The notes: generated by a model from the sequence alone, not told the origin. A DNA stretch of 64,000 nucleotides from Oscheius onirici (GCA_932521025.1 OW051469.1:9188398-9252397), one strand, 5' to 3'. Shown: positions 1 through 12,414, counted from the first letter of the stretch. Program-made: numbers and translations.

Positions 1-572
1 AAATTTGACTAGGGTTTAGAAACGTCCTTATCAGGGATAGTTTCCTTTTGTTGCAAGGTCTGACAATCTGTTCCTTGGTTCTTTCCGTTTCAGCAACATT
101 ATTCCCGTTTGAAAGTTGCCAAAGATCTACACAGACGCGAGCAATTCTCCCCTAACTACCTTATCACAAAACTAACTAATTAATTTTGATTTTTTTGTAG
201 AAACTTTACCAAAAAACCAAATCAAAACAACAACCACAAATTACTATAGCTTTTCAATTGTCAAGAGAACTACCACGCGACAGACATTCGCTAAAGATGA
301 AATGACCCGCTCTGAACTCAAAGTAGAAACTTTCGTAACAGGACCCTAAACTACAGTAATCAGAGTTTCTGAGCCCCGTCACGAATTCTCTGATAATCAG
401 TTTTTGACTGATCTCTTGATCGTAATGGTACTTTGAAAGTCAGAACTATCTCCAGGAGGGCAGTCTCTAGTTTAGAGAGTTTGATGAACAGTAGGGGACA
501 GTCCCATTGAGGAGAGTTCAGTAGAATACAGGGAACAGAGAGTCAGAGTATATCCTGACATCTAAAATTCAG
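1..572 (+). other. Intron upstream of the eIF4G 3' exons
   Basis: No convincing coding frame is seen. The stretch ends in an acceptor (AAATTCAG, to 572) that opens straight into the frame of the next exon, so it is most simply the last large intron of the eIF4G gene, whose 5' exons lie left of the window. Its last 200 bases are loose GAGAGTC/CAGAG repeats like those in other introns here. Confidence 0.55.
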
Positions 573-1853
573 ACCGCCGGTGGTTCCGCTACTCTGAAGA
601 AGAACTGGAAGACGGGAGCAGCTGGTGGCGGAGTAGCTAACAGTGCCAGTGAGGCGCCAGGCTCCAGGACCATCATTCAGAGACAGAGCGGAAGCCGGGA
701 AGGCAGTGAGAGCCGAAAGAACAGCCAGATGGGTGATCGGGACGCTGCTCTGGCAGCTGCCCGTGATATTGGCGGCTCCAAGATGATCAATAAGAGCAGT
801 TCACAACTCTCAGTTGTGGACCAAGATGAGATTGACAGAATCGCGGAGGAGAAGGCTGAGAGGGAGGAGAAACTGAAGAAGATTGCCAACAGTATCCGCA
901 GCAATTTGGAGGAGCTACAGGCTGGCGATGCCACAGAGAAGGAGGTATTCGAATTTTCAAAAAATACCGTAACCGAAATTTTTTTAGGTCGTTGATGATC
1001 TCTTCGGATACGTGGACAACAGCAAGTACGGTAGTCCTGATCTTCCGGACATTTTCCAGAGATTTACGGAATCCTATGTTCAGAAGGTTTGTCTCTGTCT
1101 CTCTGTCCCCCTCCTTGAACTCTCATTTTCCAGATGACTCCCCAGCTCCGACCAATCGCCACCAAAATCATCTACAACTGTCTGGCACAGCCGGAGAAGA
1201 AGGGTGATATCATCAAGGGAATCGAGAACTACTGTCAGTGGGCCATCAGTACGGAAGTCTACGAAGACTGTCCGAAGCTCTGGGACCTACTGGCAGAGTT
1301 GATAGTCAACCTCTTGTTGACTACTCCTGAGACGAATCCGGACGAGGATGCTCCCAAGACTGAGGCCAAGGGAGCCTCGTTGAACGACTTTTCTCCGGTT
1401 TTCCTGGCAGCCAGTGAAGACGACAGGCCGAATAAGATCTACTCTCTTTTGATTCAAACGTTGAGGATTATGGTGAGTTTTTCACCTAAAAAGACGTAGA
1501 GAACATAAAATTGAATCACTGACGTCCCGCGTAAAATATGTACGCAGATGCGTACGTGACCAATAACCGTATCCTGTAAAGACTTGGAACTGCTTTTCTG
1601 ACCGGTTTTCAAGCATTTTCGAGCTTTCCGATTTTCGAACCGTCTTGGCCAATTAACACGCATAAAAAATCATTTTTTTCAGGCCGAACAACTTGCCAAG
1701 AAGGGCTCTGAGAATCTCATGGGTCTCGCGATGGATTTCGAGGATTTGAGCTGCCGCAAGGAGCTAAAAGAAGACAAATTGACGGCTGCCCTAAAAGCTT
1801 GCAACGTCGACGTGCCGGACTTTAAGAATCTCTACGAAATTATCAACCACTAG
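573..1853 (+). CDS. ifg-1: eIF4G C-terminal part, MA3 domain (5' partial)
   Basis: C-terminal end of translation initiation factor 4G, the scaffold that bridges the cap-binding complex and the ribosome. Four exons splice in frame: 573-944, 988-1086, 1134-1472 and 1683-1853. The first exon has no upstream in-frame stop and follows an acceptor, so the ATG at 729 is internal. The spliced protein shows a Gly/Ser-rich linker with a basic WKTG stretch, a charged helix, then an MA3-type alpha-helical repeat (NLEEL.AGDATEKE; IATKIIYNCL; LWDLLAELIV). It ends in a leucine-rich tail, NLYEIINH, with no W2/eIF5C domain, as in short invertebrate eIF4Gs. The MIF4G domain must lie off the left edge. Assignment to eIF4G rather than another MA3 protein such as PDCD4 rests on the linker and the single terminal MA3. 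Confidence 0.72.
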
Positions 1854-3274
1854 GCCCTAGTTACTATCATCTTGTTTCTTGCTCAACCCCATCCTAACTA
1901 TCGAAAATATCACAAAAATTCTTCTTTTTTTGCTCTATATTCCTAATGGGTTTGGTACTGTTTTCCCGGTCGGGTGCTCTCTCTCTCCTTTCTGTCCATT
2001 TCTGACGAAAAAAAGCCGCGATATTCATATTTAGAAAAAGTAGAAAAAGTCTTTATATTTATTGCCTGTTATTGGTGTTTTGATCCCTGTCTCCCTCTTT
2101 TTTTTGTTGACTAGGAATATTCTAATTGTTAGTATCCTTTTTCGCTTATCCGCCGGATGCCGCCACTTCTAGCCAATTTTTTGGATCGAAAACAGCATTT
2201 TTTGACTTTTTGCTATTCTACAAAGTTGTAGCTTTTGATCTGGGCTAAAACTTTGTAGAACATCAAAAAGTCAAAAAATGCCGTTATCTACTCAAAAAAT
2301 GGATTTTAAGAGACGCATCACGGCCTACACATACATTTTAACCGAACCTGGGTTCATGTTCACGGATCGGATCCCCCTTACTGTTCTATCGACCGAGAAA
2401 TCTACGTTGCCTTCAAGTGCTCTTTCCCATTTTTCTTCTTTTTTTTTTCTATCAATCCATAAAAAAACCCCGCCGTTTATATTGTGCTCCATTTCGAGTT
2501 GCAAAGCCGAGCCGGTCCCTTTTCTTCTTCGTGTTTTGTGTAGGAGTTATTAGAGGTTCTGATTCCGTTTTATTTTGCATATTAAACGATGTGGAAAATG
2601 GATGTCTGCTTTTTCTCTGGTTTCCTTCCCGGATACTCCAGCTTCACTGATTTTCAATGACAGGAGTTGAACTACTTGAATAGCTATGGCCGTAAGTTCA
2701 TCCTGACAGTACCAGGAATAGATAGGTCAGGGTAAATCTAGTGACTCGAAAGTCGTTTTTGCCTCTTTCAAACATGTTTGAATTGACAATAAGTAATTAG
2801 TCCAAGATCAATCAATGACCGATGTCGTAAGATCAGTGATTATGAACTGATTCATTTCCCAGAATCATTCCTCCTCTCTTCCTCGCCTTCAGCTTTTAAA
2901 TTCATCTTTTTTAAGCTATCACCTACGACGGCTTTTGCCGCCCTGGCGCCTGTGGCTGTAGAATACGAAACAATCTGCCTTCCTGATTTAGTATGCAACT
3001 CGATCTTTGACAAAACCTATCGTCGCTCAAGTAACTCTTTACCACTCCAAGTTCAAAAGTAACTCTAATCCTGACAATTTTTGACACTTGTCGGAACGAA
3101 TCAGGACAAACAAACATCCAAACAGAGTTCACGACAGACACCATTGCACTTTAGATAGTAGACAGTCGCAGTCTGTTCCATTTTATAGTAGCCAATTTGC
3201 CAGACCTCTAGATTAGATAAGAACTGCCCTTTCTTCCTGTCCTTCTTTTTGTCCACCCCAAGATCTCTTTCCAG
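1854..3274. other. Intergenic region, eIF4G to MTAP
   Basis: About 1.4 kb without a supportable gene. The left part is the T-rich 3' flank of eIF4G. A 33-bp imperfect inverted repeat lies at 2195-2281. The 2880-3270 part is the upstream flank of MTAP and is otherwise featureless. The short open frames seen have no homology-like content. Confidence 0.6.
2195..2281. repeat. Inverted repeat, about 33-bp arms
   Basis: The arms 2195-2226 and 2249-2281 are near-perfect reverse complements (two mismatches), each starting or ending with GCATTTTTTGACTTTTTG or its complement, around a 22-bp loop. Weaker pairing extends outward. It looks like a small foldback or MITE-type remnant. No target duplication was found. 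Confidence 0.6.
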
Positions 3275-3715
3275 ATGGTCAAAGTCGGAATCATCGGCGG
3301 TAGTGGACTGGAAGACCCGCGTATCCTTCAGGATCCCGTAGAAGTAATCGTCGAGACGCCGTTCGGAAAACCTAGCGACTCGCTCCTGACGGGTCACATA
3401 AACGGAGTCGAGTGCATTCTCATCGCTAGACATGGACGGAAGCATGATATTATGCCAACTAATGTTAACTTCCGAGCCAATATTTGGGCCATGCATAGTC
3501 TTGGTTCGTCAGTATCTATCAGCTGAGAAAGATATTTATAGGAGCCACTGTAATCATAGCCTCGACAGCTTGTGGATCTCTGCAGGAACATGTAACGCCA
3601 GGACAGCTGGTTTTTCCCGATTCGGTCTTTGACAGGTTCGTGAGACAGAAGGACAGAGTCTAGACGACCGAGAGACTGATAGTCAGAGACTGAGATTCAG
3701 AGAATCTACTAGAAC

Positions 3716-3765
<50 letters not shown>

Positions 3766-4443
3766 TGTGAGTCTGTCTCTACAGACAGTCTCACAGACTT
3801 GAACTGAACCGATTGGATCAGTACTCACTTCAGTAGAATGAAGGGACAGACAGAAAGAGTGATAGACAGAGTTTTCCTTCCAGAACTACTGGTCGGAAGA
3901 GTTCCTTCTTCGACGGTACATCCCCAGACTTTCCCGGCGTCTGTCACATTCAGATGCATCCGGCTTACAATGAGAAGCTCCGTCAGGTATTTTTTCCTCT
4001 TTCTCTCTCTGACCCTCTTCCAGATCCTGATCTCCACAGCCACTGAACTGCAAATTGATCATCAGCCCAGTGGATTCGCCGTCTGTATCGAAGGTCCTCG
4101 CTTCAGTACCAGGGCAGAGAGTTGCGTCTTCCGATCCTGGGGAGCCAGTCTCGTCAACATGACCATGATGCCCGAATGTGCTTTGGCCAAAGAGCTCGGA
4201 ATACCGTATGCCACCACAGCCTTGGCTACCGACTATGACTGTTGGAGGGAGGACGAACAGGTCTCCATGGAGCTTGTGATGCAGACCTTCAAGGAGAATG
4301 CCGTCAAAGCCAAGGCTCTTTTCGTTGCCGCCGTTGCCAAAATTGCCTCGGTCGACTGGACCGAAGAAGTCAGAGATCTCAAAAACAAGGCCAGACATTC
4401 CGTCATGGTCGAACCAGAAGTTGTCATTCCAGCACTGCAGTAG
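3275..4443 (+). CDS. MTAP: S-methyl-5'-thioadenosine phosphorylase
   Basis: Splits methylthioadenosine into adenine and methylthioribose-1-phosphate in the methionine salvage pathway (cytosol). Exons 3275-3503, 3542-3635, 3884-3986 and 4024-4443 join in frame to 281 aa, against about 283 in human. The family motifs are in order: GGSGL near the N-terminus (phosphate site), [34 protein letters not shown] (ribose/base contacts) and the purine-site DYDCW. The ATG follows a short leader and begins [11 protein letters not shown], the usual start. Intron 2 contains a pure (GA)n run. This is the PNP/MTAP phosphorylase family; the NMTMMPE and DYDCW signatures favour MTAP over PNP. Confidence 0.95.
3721..3763. 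repeat. (GA)n microsatellite in MTAP intron 2
   Basis: About 21 uninterrupted GA units, flanked by degenerate GACAGA/GAGTCAGA sequence. It lies inside the 248-bp second intron of MTAP, 121 bp before the acceptor. Confidence 0.95.
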
Positions 4444-5807
4444 ACATTCCAACATGAGCATTCCTATAAACATATATCGTTTACAGTAATCTGCCCATCT
4501 TACTGCCACCTTAAAACATTCAAAAGCCCGCACTTTCGGCTTGTCGCGACTCGAAAGTCTACTCAAAGTTGTTAAACTTGCCAAGACGAGTCGAGGTCAT
4601 AAGACGAGTTCCTATCAAACAGAATCGTCTCAGAGACAGTTTCGTCAGTGTGGCTTTCTTCTCAGTGCTCCTTTTTGGCTAATAGCTCCAATTCATCTCC
4701 ACAGCAATGCTTCTGGTTCTTTCTCCTCCTACTGACATAATTTCAACGGTATTGCCTCTGCGACACTTTGTACACGATCGTTCTCCATTGTCCGCCTTTG
4801 TCTCAGTGCACGTGCACAAGCTCTAACCTTACTGGAATATTCCGTCTTCAGTTTTTCCCAAAGTCTGCACTTGCTCATATGTAGCACATCGACAGCGACA
4901 CCTCTCATCAGATGATTCTCCATTTTTAGCTGTTCTGAAAACAGGGTAAAAACAAACTAAAGACTAGTCTAACCTGGTAGATTAATTTCGTCCTCAGATT
5001 GTCTCAAAGGTCAGTTCTCAGCAATACTATTGTTCACGCGGAGAAAGACTCGTAAACTTCTGCATTCCATACTTCTGGTTTGATGCCTGAAAAAAGAAAG
5101 AAGAGAAACATCGAGGAAAAAAAGATACTATAAAGATCTGACACAGACTTTCAATATCAGTTTTTAGCGAGCAAAGTCGAGAGAGCTATCAGTCTTCCCC
5201 TAGTGGTCTAAGGGTCTCCAAGAACTGTACCAAATGGATACTTTGGGTGCGATAGTTTTGAGAGTAACAGGAGGGACAGAGTCTATTTGAGAACAGCCTG
5301 AAGCTGTCAGAGACAGTAAGGAGGCCTAGCTGGAAGACTTCTCCTCAAGAGCAGGAGTACTTGCGTTAACAATACGGCCACGAGCTCCAGTTTGGGAAGA
5401 GGAAAGCTTCCGAAGGGGATCTCATGTCGCTGAAGAAAACGACTAATGGCAAGAGTAAAAAGAGGAATCAAGTCTGTCTGCAAGCGGTAACGAAACCATC
5501 AGCAGAAAGCCACGATCTAGAGATAAGGAAATAGACGATCATTTTTTTCACCGCCGCTCGGAGTATTCGTCTCCTCAATGGAGACGCACACTTTCAACGC
5601 ATGGGAGGCATTTCAAAGGCTTGTAAAAGTTACTTTCACTCTTTTGTTCTCCACTAAAGAGATTTCACGTTTTTAAATTTGTTTGGATTTTCCATAACCT
5701 GGACAAAAGTCAAAAGAGATCCCACAGTTTTAGATCCTACAGTTTTATTCAACTCTGAGCTTGATTTTATCATAGTACTTGTAGGCTTCTTTATCGGCTC
5801 CAGTCCT
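4444..5807. other. Intergenic region with no clear gene
   Basis: About 1.36 kb between MTAP and the convergent gene ending at 5808. A 64-codon minus-strand frame (4923 to 4729) begins 9 bases after an acceptor-like TTTTCAG. It could be a small trans-spliced gene, but it matches nothing recognised and has no clear polyA signal, so it is not called. The rest is unstructured. Confidence 0.5.
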
Positions 5808-6646
5808 CTACTTTGCCTTGTTGAAGTCGGGGCGCAAAATGTAGTCCTTGATGATGTTCTCCTTCCAGTTGAGCGGCTTGTTCCAGAGATCTTTGTCCAG
5901 CTTCCAGAGAGTCCTTCCCCGTGAGCTCCAGAGACAGCTCATGGCGGATCGGGCCGTCCTGGTTGAGCGATTGCCTCTCGAAGGTCTCCTGACCAAGAGC
6001 ATCAGTCTGATCCTGACTTCGACTTCCCGGCTCGAACGAGAAGACGGCAGCAGAAGAGCGGACAAAACCGTTGGCCACGCGACGACAGCAGTGGTGGAGA
6101 AGAACTTGCCGGCTTCTGTTCCGAATGTGACCGGAGCGATCCAGACAGCCTGGCTCACTGTCCGATTCGTCGTTTCTTCTTCAGACAGGGACAGGCTCGT
6201 CACTCGAAGAAGGCACGCGAGCCGCTCTGGAGAGACCAGTGGCTGTCCTCGATTCCGCGCTCGTTCGGCTGGAACTGGTAGTCGCGCCGGTACTTTGGAT
6301 TCTGCAAATAGAAAGGTTGCTATCACTGTCTCTCTCTCTGTTCAGATATCTTCTTTCAATCAAAACCAAAACGTACCCCCTTCATCTCCGGGATGTAGCC
6401 GTCGAGCTCATCCTCCGTGAGGGTCTTGGGGAATATGCACATCCTCTCCCTGATCTCGAGAATCCTCTTGTTTCCAATTTTGCGGATGAAGAGAAGACAG
6501 TCGACGTGGCCCTTCAGAACGGCGTTGATGGTGAGGTGAGCGCCGAACACCGGCTGGAGCATCTTCTGGCGATCGATTTCCACCGGCAGCTCGCACTCTC
6601 CATCGCAGTCCGAGCGCAGATGGTATCGCTTCCTTCCGGTCGACAT
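5808..6646 (-). CDS. Unrecognised protein, 241 aa
   Basis: Minus-strand gene starting at 6646, 19 bases after an acceptor-like CGTCAG. Exons 6377-6646, 6217-6301 and 5808-6178 join in frame (introns of 75 and 38 bp). Exon 1 encodes a compact cysteine-containing domain (DCDGECELP; GHVDCLLFIRKIG; RERMCIFPKTL). The middle has DYQFQPNERGIEDSHW and a possible membrane segment around FSTTAVVAWPT. The tail is Arg-rich and ends WNKPLNWKENIIKDY and FNKAK. The family is not recognised. The second intron is inferred from frame continuity only. Within exon 3 another frame also looks coding between about 5915 and 6080, so an unseen intron or an indel is possible. It lies head to head with the gene starting at 6859, 212 bp apart. 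Confidence 0.5.
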
Positions 6647-6858
6647 CCTTCTGTTGGCAGTAGCCCTGACGAGAATTAACTTCTAATTGGTGACTTTTAA
6701 AATCTTCGATAGAAAACATAGCAACTTTTGTATTTTGTCCATTTAGTTTTTTGTGCTTTTAAAACCTGTTTCAAAAACTTTGTATCTCTTTTGTTCAAAA
6801 GTAAACTTACAAAAAAAACTAAATTAGATTCTACTTACAAGGATTCCAAGCCGTCTGG

Positions 6859-8610
6859 ATGTCGTCTACAACAACTTTGTAAGTTTCTCACTCCAGTAGT
6901 TCTACCGTCATCTCCAGACCTCCAGTAATCGTGACGAGCAGCGCCGTGAAGGAAGAGGGCAGCTGGCTGGCCATCCCGCTCTCGGTTCTCGGCCTGGCCT
7001 TTGCCGTCATCGTCATCACCATCTCCATCCAGTACTACATCAAGAAGAGCCTCAATCGCGACATTCAGAATCTGCTGGAGAGGAAAAAGAAGCTGGAAAA
7101 GGGCAGCACACTGACCATGACGGAAATGGCCGTGATCGATGAGGAGAACGACGACGAGAAGGAAAGCTACAAAGAGCCCAAAGTCAAGCCAATTCGCTCA
7201 ATTCTCAAGGCGGCCGTAGAGGTGACGAAGGAGCCGGAAAAGGAGCGATTCGACACAGGAGAACTGGAGAAACTGCTCAATGAGATGGTTGACATCATCT
7301 TCAATAAACGCGATTCGACTAGTCTACCATTGGAGGAGATTCCCAGTGTCCCGATGAGTACGGAGAGATTTGGCATTGTTATGAAGAAACTCGTCGCGAA
7401 ATCGGTAGGTCCCTGTTCCTGTTCTTGTTCCTGTTATTCTTATTGTTACTGTTACTCTTACTGTTCCCGTACAAAGCTAATCATTTCAGCCCAAACCGAC
7501 CAAACTCACCCACAAAACAGCCTTGGCCAACATGCTCCTAGACTCTCTCGGAGTCAGTCTCACAACCGACGAATCGCCCTCCGTCCTGGCCGAACTTGAA
7601 GCTGTCGCCGTCAATTGGCTCGGAAAGATACTGGGTCTCGGCACAGAATTCCTCTTCGTCGGCAGTCTGGAGACGAGTCGCGGAGGCGGTGTTTTCGTCG
7701 AGGGTCCGGAAGAAGCTCTCCTTCTCGCTGTTCTTACTGCCAGAACCGCCAAAATCAACGAGATTCTGGGTCGCAAGGACGAGCACTATCTGACGAGTCA
7801 GAAGCTGGACATGGAGCGAGTTCATTCCGAGTCGGCCAGGATCGTCATCTACACGACCGAAAAAAGCTATCCGCTTCTGGAGAAGATTTGTCGAATGGCC
7901 AGTGTCGGAGCCAGACTCGTTTCTTGTCAGAATCTGGAGGCCTTGGTACAGGAAGACATCGCAAAGGGCTATCTTTCTACAATGGTCGTCTTGTCTCCGG
8001 ATCTGGACACTGACATCCAGGAGCAGATTACTGTGGCTAAAAGACACGGCCTACTGGTTCATCTGTCTGCTGACAGACTTGTTTCGAAACCGGTGAATAA
8101 CTGTATGTCTATGTGTCTATGTCTCTCAGACTCTCTGTCCTTCTGTTTCTCTGCCTCTGTTACAGCTAAACTCTTGACTCTCAGTCTCTCAGAGTCTGAC
8201 TCTCTGTCTCTAAGTTTTCCAGTCTACCAGACTCTCTAATTATCAGGCTCTCCGTTGTCCAGACTCTCAGACTGTGACTGTCTGACTCTTTGACTCTCGA
8301 ACATTGACTCTCAGACTATGTCTCTACGTCCCTCTGACTCTCTGACCCCAATTCTCACAATCAGTTACAGTACCCGGTCGACACAGTCAGTATCAGTGTG
8401 GCCGAGCTGACCGTTCTCTACACGAATCGACAGGCCGAGTTTCGTCGGCTCTTCTCTAAGTCGGAAAAATTCAACCTCGTCTCGGACTTTGGAATTCACG
8501 AGCGCCGAGGAGCCAAGGGATTCCGCGTCTGGTTCGTCATCATGCTTCTGGGAGCCCGGGAGTTCAAGAGACGGCTACTGGAGGATGGAAAAGAAGACAA
8601 GAAGCATTGA
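6859..8610 (+). CDS. Unrecognised single-pass membrane protein, 449 aa
   Basis: Exons 6859-6878, 6918-7404, 7490-8092 and 8371-8610 splice in frame. A short N-terminal Ser/Thr segment is followed by one strong transmembrane helix (WLAIPLSVLGLAFAVIVITI, about residues 25-46) and a basic stop-transfer segment YYIKKSLN. Then comes a charged coiled-coil-like stretch, an acidic linker (DEENDDEKES) and a folded region with GVFVEGPEEALLLAVLTART and SESARIVIYTTEKSYPLLEK. The topology is that of a signal-anchored protein with most of its mass on one side of the membrane. No family was recognised. The first exon is short; an 18-bp intron 1 (6879-6896) would also keep frame, but the 39-bp intron is preferred on size. 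Intron 3 is a run of CTCTGACTCTC-type repeats. Confidence 0.7.
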
Positions 8611-9466
8611 GCTTCTTCTTGAAACACAAAAAAGGTGTATTTGCTACAAACTAAGACTTTTAAAAATACTTGTTTTCCTTTCTGACGAGTTTTCGGATAC
8701 AGTAGCATTTTTTAGTACGTGATTGCGTACGCTTCTTGTAACAAGCATTTGAAGCTCAGAATCGGCCATTTTTGCTCCTTTTTTTCTGCTGATTTCTTAA
8801 TTTTCCTGTACCTTTACAAGTAAAAATATTTCTGATAAGTTCGTTTACATGTAAACCATATAAAATACCAAGTTTACCAGCATAAACGAGAGCATAACCG
8901 TGTTCTCTCTAACTTTTGCATTTTTCACTATAAAAAGAAGTGTACGAAACGTTTAGCTAGACATGGCTTTTTTTTGGTCATTTTTAGAAAAAAAGCGGAA
9001 CTATAAAACCAATAAATAACTTTTTAATATTGATGTCTAAATTATGCTAAAAATTCATTCTAACAAGGGTACCTTCATTTTTGGTCCGACCCCCTACCCA
9101 CGGCTAAGTCCGGAAACCAGGCCGGCCTGGCCCGGAGCCATGTCTACGTTTAGCTTGCTTTCTTTTCGCGGCAAGCACTTGCTTGGAAAGCCAAAGATTT
9201 ATCGGTTTAGAGGTCATTACAGCTTCATTTCCTCGTGAGCTTTCCATACGTTTGGCTATATTTCCGTCCCCGAATAAATATTTCGGGCAAAGGCTTGTAG
9301 AAAAGGTTCTTTGCCTTGTAAGTGGTAGAAAAAGTCTGAAAAATGAGTCTTTTAGCCTCTGAAAGTGCAGAAATTCATTTCTTCGTTGTCAGCAAACTCC
9401 GTATTTCTACATTTTTCCTTCTTCTTGCACCTTCTTCTCAATATTTTGATCCTTTTTTCTTCCAGA
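8611..9466. other. Intergenic region upstream of MRPL20
   Basis: AT-rich spacer with no convincing open frame. A GC-rich patch at 9085-9145 contains a short CCGGCC-type imperfect palindrome like one in a WDR33 intron (15850-15975). It may be a fragment of a repeat family. Confidence 0.5.
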
Positions 9467-10560
9467 ATGAGAATATCAACAGTCTGCAGTCTTCGCAGAA
9501 TAGTCAACAGCAATTACGACCCATTCCACGTGATTCCGAAGGCAGATAAATGGGCGGGACGAGAGCGGCTCTACAAATTCACAGCGGTTAGTTTTTCTGA
9601 CAAGCTCTCTTCGACTTCCGGGCTTTTTCCATAATTTATTGACAATTTTCAGTGGCAATATGCGTCTGAACGAGATACAGTGAAAGGAGGCTACAGAAAA
9701 ATGGACAAAGTCTTCAATTATCTCGACATGCAGCGAAAAGATGCCCCAAAACTAGAGAAATATGTGAGTTTTTGTCTATTTTTCGATTTATGATATGAAA
9801 ATTGCAGTATGCCGAAGAGAGACTGAACGCGGCCCTGGCCGAGCATAAAATGGAGTACAAGCACTTTCGCAACATGCTGGATCAGGCCCACATCCTTCTG
9901 GACAACGTCGTGCTCACACAGATGGCCATCTATGAGCCCAGAACGTTCAAGGTTGGTTTTAGTCATTCGTTTGTTCGGCAAACGGTTCTTCTCCACCTGC
10001 CTTGTCCAAAATTGTGCAGCATAGCCAAGCGAGTTTGCTTTGTGACATCAATTACGATGTAGGGATCTATTTCACAACAAATCCTGGAAACCAAGCATTC
10101 TCTGCTATGTACTCCTTATTAGATCCAAAATGGACGATATCTAGACAAAATTGCTCATTGATTACTTTGAAGGCAGTCAATTGAGACGTGCAAAAAGCTT
10201 CAGTGAAAGACTTAGAATGATTCACCATTCTGGGAGAAATCTTCGGCTTTCGGTATTGAAAAAGTATTTTTTGGCAAGAAAAGCAAAGACCGAAGTGTTG
10301 TGTAAAAATCTAAAGCATGTTTTTTAGAGTCTCGTTTCACTGGCAAAGGAGATGGCCATAAAAGACGGACGACGTGTTATTCCAGACTCGGAACAATCCA
10401 AATTCGAGGTTAGCTTTATTTTTCTTTTACACAAGATTTCCAGGTCCATCTCGACGACAGCCTCTTCGGCGAGCCTTTCCCCAAGGCTGTTCGCTTCCCG
10501 AAAGGAGCCAGCCAGAACCATTTGAACAAGCCGCGCAAACTCCACAAAGACGAGTATTGA
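9467..10560 (+). CDS. MRPL20: Mitochondrial large-subunit ribosomal protein bL20m
   Basis: Component of the 39S mitoribosome. Exons 9467-9586, 9653-9763, 9808-9951, 10328-10408 and 10444-10560 give 190 aa. The ATG lies two bases after a strong acceptor (CTTCCAG, to 9465), the hallmark of a trans-spliced start. The bL20 signature IYEPRTFKSLVSLA spans the exon 3/4 junction, preceded by the helical segment EHKMEYKHFRNML typical of L20. The N-terminus is basic (MRISTVCSLRRIV), fitting a mitochondrial presequence. It is about 40 residues longer than human MRPL20 (149 aa) because of a basic C-terminal extension (RFPKGASQNHLNKPRKLHK). It converges on the helicase gene. Confidence 0.9.
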
Positions 10561-10875
10561 TCTCATTAGTTCCTCGTTTTTAGTGTTGTTGATTTTGCAA
10601 AATGAATTTATATTTCTAAACAACTTTTTTCGCTCTGAAAAATTTATTAAGTTTCAAAGCAGAGAAAGAAATCAACATAGCAAAGGAAAGGGAATTGTTA
10701 AGTGAAAGAATGGTACGCGCTGGGGGCAAGACACTGGGCCAGCCAAGGCACGTCCAAAACATCTAGGGTCCAACCTACTTGTAAGCAATATACAGAGCGA
10801 AAAGCATGAGCAGGACAGTTGGGATAAAATTTTGGGAACAGTAAAAATAACAAGTGAGACGAGGGAATGAGAAGA

Positions 10876-12414
10876 TTAAGCCTCCGAGGCTTCCTCCGTG
10901 ACGTCGACGGCATCCTCGACCATTTGGCATTCGGCTACGTAGAGCTTGGGATCGACGGTCTTCGGGATGGGCTCGATGTGAGTTCTCAGTTCCTCCTCAA
11001 TGCGGCGAAGGTTGTGACGATCTTCGTAGGTAACGAGATTGATGGCGACTCCGAGGTGACCAAAACGGCCAGAGCTGAAAAACTAGGATGTATTAAGAGC
11101 CGGAACAAGACAGAAAACAAGGGAGTCATAGAACTGGCAAAGAACGAACCGTCCAATTCTGTGAAGATACGTCTCGGCATTCCTGGGGAAGTCAAAGTTG
11201 ATGACAACGTTGACGGCTTGGATGTCGATACCGCGAGTGAGGAGGTCGGAACAGACCAAGTTGCGGCAGTTGCCCTGACGGAAGTCGTGAAAGACGCGGT
11301 TACGGTGAGTCTGGGCCATCTTGGAGTGGATGTAGTAGCACGAGTAGCCAATCTCCGTGATCTTCTTGGCCAGCAGCTCGACACGCTGGAATTGCGTAGT
11401 TCAGATTATAAAGGTAGTATCTCACCTGAGTGGAATTGCAGAAGATGATCGACTGGTTGATCTGGAGCTTGCGGAACAGCGTGTTGAGGCAGTGAACCTT
11501 CTGCTTCTCCTGAACGTAGGCGTAGTACTGGGTGACTCCGATCAGCGTCAGTTCGTCCATCAGGTTGATCTCGTACGGCTTGCGCATGTGCTTCTTCATG
11601 AAGTCGGTGACGGACATCGGGAATGTAGCCGAGAAGAGCATAATCTGACGGTCACGCGGAAGGAACGAGATCATACGATCGAGAACACCCTGAATCTATA
11701 GGCTTGTACAGAATGAGTAACAGAATTTACCTGGAAGTCCTGAGAAAGAAGCTTGTCAGCCTCGTCGAGAACGAACGTCTTGCAGTTTGTAACGTCGGCG
11801 ACCTGCTTCTCCATCAAGTCCAGAATTCGGCCAGGAGTGGCAATGACGAGGTGGACGGGTCCGCTGAGACGCATGATGTCCTCACGGAGATCCGTGCCTC
11901 CGGTCGTGACCATGACCTTCAGCATGAGATGCTTCGACAGCTCGACACAAATCTGCGACGTCTGCAGGGCCAGCTCACGAGTTGGGACGACGATCAAGGC
12001 CTGGATCTTCTTCAAACTCGGGTTGATCTTCTCGATGACGGGGAGACAATAGGCACCAGTCTTTCCGGTTCCGTTCTTGGCGCGGGCCAGAATATCTTGT
12101 CCTGAAAATAATCATGTTATAGGGGCAACACAACTATATAGAAATACTTCAAGAGCCGAATCGTCTCCACATCGGATATATAAACACTTACCAGACAAGG
12201 CGACTCCGATGGCAGCCTCCTGAATCGGCGATGGCTTTTCCCAGCCCTTTTCGAAGACCCCCATCAGCAGATCACGGCTGAGGCAGAAGTCCTCGAATTC
12301 GACGCCCTTCGTCTCGGTAACATCTGCAGTCTTGAATCGTCGGTCCTTGGGCGGCAGCGACAGGCTGGCCTTCCAGCTGTCGTCGTTGATGGGAGCTACA
12401 GCTGCGACGCTCAT
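10876..12414 (-). CDS. cgh-1: DEAD-box RNA helicase DDX6 / Me31B / CGH-1
   Basis: ATP-dependent RNA helicase of P-bodies and germ granules that represses translation and promotes decapping. Exons 12192-12414, 11731-12101, 11426-11689, 11150-11385 and 10876-11074 join in frame to 430 aa, the usual length for this subfamily. All DEAD motifs are present in order: Q motif (PSPIQE), I (AKNGTGKT), Ia (PTRELALQ), GG, Ib (TPGR), II (DEAD), III (SAT), IV (IIFCNST), V (RGIDIQAVN) and VI (HRIGRSGRFG). The DDX6-type features are the [20 protein letters not shown] lead-in and the [19 protein letters not shown] segment. The C-terminus is acidic and short. The start follows a minus-strand T-rich stretch. 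Confidence 0.97.

Noticed and set aside
4729-4923. Small trans-spliced minus-strand gene
   Set aside because: Only 64 codons, no recognised family, no polyA signal, no supporting second exon.
5848-6420. 190-codon plus-strand frame
   Set aside because: It is the antisense shadow of the minus-strand gene 5808-6646 and has no domain content.
6879-6896. 18-bp intron in the membrane-protein gene
   Set aside because: A 39-bp intron to 6917 with an equally good acceptor keeps the same frame and has a normal size.
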